DNA of 64,000 bases from UBA7446 sp965656545 (GTDB taxonomy: Bacteria; Bacteroidota; Bacteroidia; Flavobacteriales; Flavobacteriaceae), in assembly GCA_965656545.1 (NCBI GenBank), contig CBFHKZ010000001.1:124001-188000 (forward strand). Reading direction: 5' to 3'. Every line of letters begins with the position of its first letter. Position 1 is the stretch's first letter. Of the stretch, positions 59,840 through 64,000 are shown piece after piece. The position numbers and the translations under genes are program-made. A model generated the notes under the pieces. It saw only the letters and a program-made list of their open reading frames with translations, was not told the DNA's origin and searched no databases.

Positions 59840-59870
59840 ATATAAATGGACTTCCTTTTGCTCCTGGTTC

Positions 59871-60365
59871 TTAAAACCAACTATCAAAAGCCTTCCAGGC
59901 TGTTGAAGCGAAAAACAGCAGGTAGATAAAGGAAACAATAAACTTTAGTAAAACCCCAGATAGGAAACCTAAGAAAGATCCTAGAGCAGCTTTGAGTGCT
60001 GCTTTGCGGTCTGCATTCTTGCTTAATTCACCTGCAAGCGCCCCTATGAAAGGGCCAAAAATAATTCCAAATGGCGGAAAAAATAACCCTACCACCAATC
60101 CCACAGTAGCGCCAATAGCCCCTGCTTTAGTGCCGCCAAAAGCTTTGGTGCCCCATATGGGTATGAGATAATCCAATGCCATAACGATTAAGGCAACGGC
60201 AAGTGTCCAGCCAAGAAAATGCCAATCCTGCTCCACCTTAGTGGTATAGTGTAAAGAAAGTAGGCCAAACCAACTGGTCAGTGGCCCGGGTATAATAGGT
60301 AAAAAACTACCTGCCATTCCCAGCATAATAAGTAGACCGCCCAGAATTAAAAGTGCTATATCCAT
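59871..60365 (-). CDS. DUF456 family membrane protein
   Basis: A 164-residue membrane protein with about five hydrophobic segments and Gly-rich DUF456 features: ILGGLLIMLGMAGSFLPIIP at the start, then GTKAGAIGATVGLVVGLFFP and GPFIGALAGELS. The function is unknown. It is convergent with cas9; the 135 bases between them hold the two repeat-like units and no clear terminator. Confidence 0.9.
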   Translation of the reverse strand: MDIALLILGGLLIMLGMAGSFLPIIPGPLTSWFGLLSLHYTTKVEQDWHFLGWTLAVALIVMALDYLIPIWGTKAFGGTKAGAIGATVGLVVGLFFPPFGIIFGPFIGALAGELSKNADRKAALKAALGSFLGFLSGVLLKFIVSFIYLLFFASTAWKAFDSWF

Positions 60366-60431
60366 AATTCTAATTTACAAAATATTTGGCGGTCTACTCA
60401 TAAAGAGCGCTTAATTTTTTACATTTATGCA

Positions 60432-60878
60432 ATGAAAATTTGGGGACTTTTCTTGACCATCTCGTTGCTGTTTTTTGCATGCACCAACCCCAAACCAACA
60501 CCCCAAGCACCTAACGTCAATTGGACCCAACTAGACGAACCGCCTCTTTTTCCCGATTGCCCACAAGATGACGTTAAATTAAATTGGGATTGTTTTGCCA
60601 AAACACTTCAAAAAAAGTTGGATGTAAAATGGGCTTCAGATAAGCTTTCCTTTGACGATCTAAACGACACCCTTTATGTTACCCTAAAGGTAGATACGCT
60701 TGGTCAACTATCAGTGGTGAATTTTAAAGACAGCGCGCAATTTCAAAGTTCCCCTGTCGTCCTCACCTCGTTTGAAGAGGTGGTTGCTTCCCTTCCTTTA
60801 TTCCAACCTGCATTTAAAACAAATTTGGAGGTTGCTGTAGAAGTACAATGGACACTTCCTATCGCTATCTCCAAATAG
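60432..60878 (+). CDS. Lipoprotein with TonB-C-like domain
   Basis: A 148-residue predicted lipoprotein (LLFFAC, Cys17). The body resembles the C-terminal domain of TonB: PLFPDCPQDDVKLNWDCFAK, then TLYVTLKVDTLGQLSVVNF, a helix with SFEEVVASLPLFQPA, and VAVEVQWTLPIAI. This layout matches many Bacteroidota TonB-C proteins, but there is no membrane helix or Pro-rich spanner, so it is not a working TonB. Its role is unknown. It lies 22 bases before ruvC. Confidence 0.72.
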   Translation: MKIWGLFLTISLLFFACTNPKPTPQAPNVNWTQLDEPPLFPDCPQDDVKLNWDCFAKTLQKKLDVKWASDKLSFDDLNDTLYVTLKVDTLGQLSVVNFKDSAQFQSSPVVLTSFEEVVASLPLFQPAFKTNLEVAVEVQWTLPIAISK

Positions 60879-60900
60879 CTTTTATTCCCTATTTTTACGC

Positions 60901-61452
60901 ATGGCCGATTCGCGGATTATTTTGGGCGTTGATCCTGGAACCACCATTATGGGGTTTGGTATCATCAAAGTGGAAGGAAATACCTTGACTTGCTTGCAGC
61001 TAAACGAGCTAAAGCTTAGCCAGTATAAAAGTCACTACGAGCGCTTGGGTCGTATCTACGCCCGAACCACTGAGCTTATCGAAACCTTTAAGCCAGATGA
61101 GATGGCGCTTGAAGCACCCTTTTTTGGTAAAAATGTACAATCCATGCTTAAGCTAGGGCGTGCCCAAGGGGTGGCTATTGCTGCGGGGATTGCGCACGAT
61201 TTGGCTGTTTTTGAGTATTCGCCCCGTAAGATTAAAATGGCCATTACTGGAAGTGGTAATGCCTCCAAGGAGCAAGTAGCCAAGATGTTGCAACAGCTAC
61301 TAAAGCTTAAGTCACTTCCCAAAAACCTAGATGCAACCGATGGACTTGCGGCTGCCGTATGTCACTATTTTAATCCGGCACAGCAAAACGAAAAAAGTTA
61401 TTCTGGTTGGGCGTCCTTTGTTCAAAAAGAGTCGCACCGCATAAAAAAATAA
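60901..61452 (+). CDS. ruvC: Holliday junction resolvase RuvC
   Basis: A 183-residue RuvC that cuts Holliday junctions in recombination. The first acidic residue is in RIILGVDPGTTIMGFGI, the second in ALEAPFFGKNVQS, and the last pair in NLDATDGLAAAVCHYF; the catalytic tetrad looks intact. It is a separate enzyme from the RuvC-fold nuclease of the nearby Cas9. It is followed two bases later by hemW. Confidence 0.97.
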   Translation: MADSRIILGVDPGTTIMGFGIIKVEGNTLTCLQLNELKLSQYKSHYERLGRIYARTTELIETFKPDEMALEAPFFGKNVQSMLKLGRAQGVAIAAGIAHDLAVFEYSPRKIKMAITGSGNASKEQVAKMLQQLLKLKSLPKNLDATDGLAAAVCHYFNPAQQNEKSYSGWASFVQKESHRIKK

Positions 61453-61454
61453 GC

Positions 61455-62597
61455 ATGTCGGGTATTTATCTCCATATTCCTTTTTGCAGAAAGGCGTGTC
61501 ACTATTGTAATTTTCATTTCTCAACATCGGCCAATTATACCAATGAAATGGTTGCTGCGCTCAAAAAAGAAATAGGGCTTCGCAAAGAAGAAGCCCAAGC
61601 GCCCATTGAAACCATTTATTTTGGCGGCGGTACGCCTTCCATGCTCACGGCATCTCAAATAAGCCTACTTATAGCGGAGGTCTATGCACAATTTAACGTG
61701 GTTGCATCACCCGAGATTACGCTTGAGGCCAACCCCGACGATCTAAGCCCTGCATATTTACAAGCCCTCAAAGAAGCAGGAATCAATCGCTTGTCTATTG
61801 GCATACAGTCTTTTCATGACAAAGAACTGACCTTGATGAACCGTGTTCACAATGGCAAACAAGCCGTGCAAGCAGTGATTTGGGCACAAGAACTTTTTGA
61901 AAATATTTCCATTGACCTTTTGTTTGGGACACCACACACCACCTTTGCTGATTGGCAAGAAAACCTAGAAACGGCTTTAAAGCTAGATGTACCGCATATC
62001 TCTTCTTATGCCCTTACACTAGAACCCAAAACAGCACTTGGACGTTTTGTTTCCAAAGGCATTGTTTCCTTGTTGGATGATGCAGATGTTGAAGCCCAAT
62101 TCTTACATTTGGTAGACAGCTTAACACAAGCGGGCTATGAACATTATGAGTTGTCTAGCTTTGGGAAGCCGGGCTTTCGTTCTCGTAACAATACCGCTTA
62201 TTGGCAGGGCAAACCCTATTTGGGCATTGGCCCCTCTGCACATGGTTTTGATGGAGAAAACCGCTATTGGAATGTAAGTAATAATGCTGCTTACATGAAA
62301 AAAATCACAGCGGGTGACATACCACAAACTGTAGAAAAACTGAGTGTTATTGATAAATTCAACGAAGCCATCATGATAGGCCTTCGTGCTTCTTGGGGCG
62401 TTTCGTTGGAACAGTTAGAAGCACAGTTGGGGATACGCTACCGCAATCACCTAGAGCAGCAGTCAGCCCATTTTATCAACACAGGATTGCTGTATATCGA
62501 AGACAACTGCCTAAAGGCAACGCCCAAAGGCGCTTTTGTTGCCGACGGTATTGCCGCCGACTTGTTCCTTATCGATTTGCTTGAAAAAGTCCAGTAA
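61455..62597 (+). CDS. hemW: HemW-like radical SAM protein
   Basis: A 380-residue radical SAM protein. The cluster motif is CRKACHYCNF (CxxxCxxC) near residue 11, after GIYLHIPF. YFGGGTPSML near 56 and RLSIGIQSFHDKEL near 115 complete the core, and a HemN C-terminal domain follows. HemW was long annotated as oxygen-independent coproporphyrinogen III oxidase but is now seen as a haem chaperone. The start is ATG 61455. It overlaps the convergent peptidase by 29 bases. Confidence 0.95.
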   Translation: MSGIYLHIPFCRKACHYCNFHFSTSANYTNEMVAALKKEIGLRKEEAQAPIETIYFGGGTPSMLTASQISLLIAEVYAQFNVVASPEITLEANPDDLSPAYLQALKEAGINRLSIGIQSFHDKELTLMNRVHNGKQAVQAVIWAQELFENISIDLLFGTPHTTFADWQENLETALKLDVPHISSYALTLEPKTALGRFVSKGIVSLLDDADVEAQFLHLVDSLTQAGYEHYELSSFGKPGFRSRNNTAYWQGKPYLGIGPSAHGFDGENRYWNVSNNAAYMKKITAGDIPQTVEKLSVIDKFNEAIMIGLRASWGVSLEQLEAQLGIRYRNHLEQQSAHFINTGLLYIEDNCLKATPKGAFVADGIAADLFLIDLLEKVQ

Positions 62598-63966
62598 AGT
62601 GGTGGTAAAAGTGCGGAATGGTCTCAATTCCTTTTAAGAAATTAAACACCCCAAAATGCTCGTTTGGCGAGTGAATGGCATCGCTATCTAAGCCAAATCC
62701 CATCAGTATGGTCTTGCTGTAAAGAGTTTCTTCAAACAGTGCCACAATTGGAATGCTGCCGCCATCTCGAACGGGTAGTGGTGCTTTACCAAAGGTTTCC
62801 GTATAGGCTTTGCTTGCAGCTTGAAACTCCATTCCGTCAGCATGCATCACGTATGCCTCGCCGCCGTGGTGTGGTGTTATCTTTACCTTAACGCCTTCTG
62901 GTGCCAATGCGGTAAAATGCTCCGTAAAAAGTGCGGTGATTTCTTCTGAACGTTGATCGGGTACCAATCGCATGGAAATTTTTGCATAGGCCTTGCTGGC
63001 AATTACGGTTTTGGCACCTTCGCCCGTATAGCCTCCCCATATGCCATTGACATCTAATGATGGGCGAATGGATTTTCGCTCGTTGGTGGTATAGCCTTTT
63101 TCGCCATGTACTGCTGCTATATCCAACGCTTCTTTATAGGCTTCAAGGGAGAAGGGAATTTTTCCCATTTCTTCGCGTTCAGACGCACTTAGTTCTGCTA
63201 CCTTATCGTAAAAACCGGGTATGGTGATGTGGTTGTTTTCGTCGTGTAGCGAGGCAATCATTTGGGTCAGGATGTTGATGGGATTGGCCACAGCACCGCC
63301 ATATAGACCTGAGTGTAGATCGCGATTAGGTCCTGTTACTTCCACTTCCACATAGCTCATGCCACGCAATCCGGTGGTGATGGATGGCAAATCGTTTGCT
63401 AGCATTCCCGTATCTGAAATCAAAATAACGTCATTGGCCAGCTTTTCGGGGTTGGCGCGCACAAAGTGTTCTAGGTTATCGCTGCCCACTTCTTCTTCGC
63501 CTTCTATCATAAATTTGATGTTGCAGGGCAGTCCGCCGTTTTGCTCCATGACCTCCAATGCCTTGATATGCATAAACATCTGGCCTTTGTCGTCACAGGC
63601 ACCACGTGCAAATATGGCTCCATCGGGGTGAAGGGCTGTTTTTTTAATTACCGGGTCAAAGGGATCGTTGTCCCAAAGGTCCAGTGGGTCTGGGGGTTGT
63701 ACGTCATAATGCCCATAAACCAGCACAGTGGGTAGGGAAGCATCAATTATTTTTTCACCATAAACAATGGGAAAGCCTTCAGTAGGACACAGCTCGGTAT
63801 GTGTGCAGCCAGCTTTTGCGAGGGCTTCTTGCACGGCCGTGGCCGCTTTTTGCATCTCCGGGATGTAGGTAGAATCTGCGCTAATGGAAGGAATACGGAT
63901 AAGCGAAAACAGTTCTTCTAAGAAGCGATTTTGGTGTTCTTGGACGTATGTTAAAAAATTTGACAT
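62569..63966 (-). CDS. M20 family metallo-dipeptidase
   Basis: A 465-residue cytosolic peptidase of the M20/ArgE group. Zinc ligands are visible in VLVYGHYDVQPPDP and FARGACDDKGQMFMHI, the catalytic glutamate in MIEGEEEVGSDNL, and later ligands in LISDTGMLAND and DAIHSPNEHFG. Length and layout match dipeptidases of the PepV/CNDP type. The start is set at ATG 63964-63966 (MSNFLTYVQEHQ). The last 30 bases of the window upstream hold nothing I can name. Confidence 0.95.
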   Translation of the reverse strand: MSNFLTYVQEHQNRFLEELFSLIRIPSISADSTYIPEMQKAATAVQEALAKAGCTHTELCPTEGFPIVYGEKIIDASLPTVLVYGHYDVQPPDPLDLWDNDPFDPVIKKTALHPDGAIFARGACDDKGQMFMHIKALEVMEQNGGLPCNIKFMIEGEEEVGSDNLEHFVRANPEKLANDVILISDTGMLANDLPSITTGLRGMSYVEVEVTGPNRDLHSGLYGGAVANPINILTQMIASLHDENNHITIPGFYDKVAELSASEREEMGKIPFSLEAYKEALDIAAVHGEKGYTTNERKSIRPSLDVNGIWGGYTGEGAKTVIASKAYAKISMRLVPDQRSEEITALFTEHFTALAPEGVKVKITPHHGGEAYVMHADGMEFQAASKAYTETFGKAPLPVRDGGSIPIVALFEETLYSKTILMGFGLDSDAIHSPNEHFGVFNFLKGIETIPHFYHHFTGLFQANR

Positions 63967-64000
63967 AGGGATTTGAATAAGCAACTAAGGTATAAAATAC

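Noticed and set aside
59736..59870. An ordinary CRISPR array after cas9
   Set aside because: Only two degenerate units 52 bases apart are seen, without the longer repeat plus ~30-base spacer period of II-C arrays, so it is listed as repeat-like units instead.

Overview
This 64 kb window is chromosomal DNA from a member of the Flavobacteriaceae (Bacteroidota), most likely a gliding, aquatic or marine species. The evidence is the gldE-gldD gliding pair next to mutY and ssb, many families confined to Bacteroidota (DUF4271, DUF4296, DUF4301, DUF3098, DUF3127), few recognisable Shine-Dalgarno sequences, and repeated promoter -7 boxes of the form TAnnTTTG. I cannot name a species. Almost all of the window is compact housekeeping sequence on both strands.

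Layout. 1-2.3 kb (minus): partial recX, RNase G, a 29-residue basic protein, HU. 2.4-5.8 kb (plus): mutY, ssb, gldE, gldD. 5.8-10.7 kb: a metal-binding lipoprotein, an EamA transporter and two M16 peptidases, one with and one without the zinc motif. 10.8-15.9 kb: rplU-rpmA, a REP-associated transposase (RAYT) with palindromes, creD, a DUF4160/DUF2442 pair whose DUF4160 gene has a nonsense codon, and ahcY. 15.9-22.0 kb: a phosphopantetheinyl transferase, pnuC with a nicotinamide riboside kinase-like gene, DUF4301, and a TPP riboswitch before a TonB-dependent receptor. 22-28.4 kb: greA, HIT, a histidine kinase, DUF3127, aat, and the minus-strand ftsX-DUF3098-uppP-truB-tag cluster. 28.5-44.5 kb: leuS, small membrane and enzyme genes, hemD-DUF4271, a polyprenol-phosphate glycosyltransferase, pyrC, tyrS, a LuxE-like gene, a PhoB/PhoR-like two-component pair, trmB, an alkyltransferase-like gene, mrp and nifU. 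44.5-56 kb: late mevalonate genes, a UbiA prenyltransferase, a pseudouridine synthase, tRNA-Phe, coaX, and an envelope block with lptC, a CBS/CorC protein and ppiD. 59.9-64 kb: DUF456, a TonB-C-like lipoprotein, ruvC, hemW and an M20 dipeptidase.

The exceptional locus is 56.0-59.9 kb. A full-length 1124-residue type II-C-like Cas9 sits alone between ppiD and a DUF456 gene, with no cas1, cas2, csn2 or ordinary CRISPR array in the window. By motif alignment the main catalytic residues of both nuclease domains are substituted: RuvC-I Asp to Phe8, RuvC-II Glu to Val560, HNH His to Tyr639 and RuvC-III Asp to Asn782. The arginine-rich bridge helix and the C-terminal (PAM-interacting) region still look normal. 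Immediately upstream, on the opposite strand, is a compact tracrRNA-like gene: anti-repeat, nexus-like hairpin, second hairpin, then a terminator with nine T. Just downstream of the cas9 stop are two imperfect direct-repeat units containing TATTGTGATTTGA that could pair with that anti-repeat. I read this as a naturally nuclease-dead, probably domesticated RNA-guided DNA-binding system that may act as a transcriptional regulator. The sequence features are seen directly; the function is inference.
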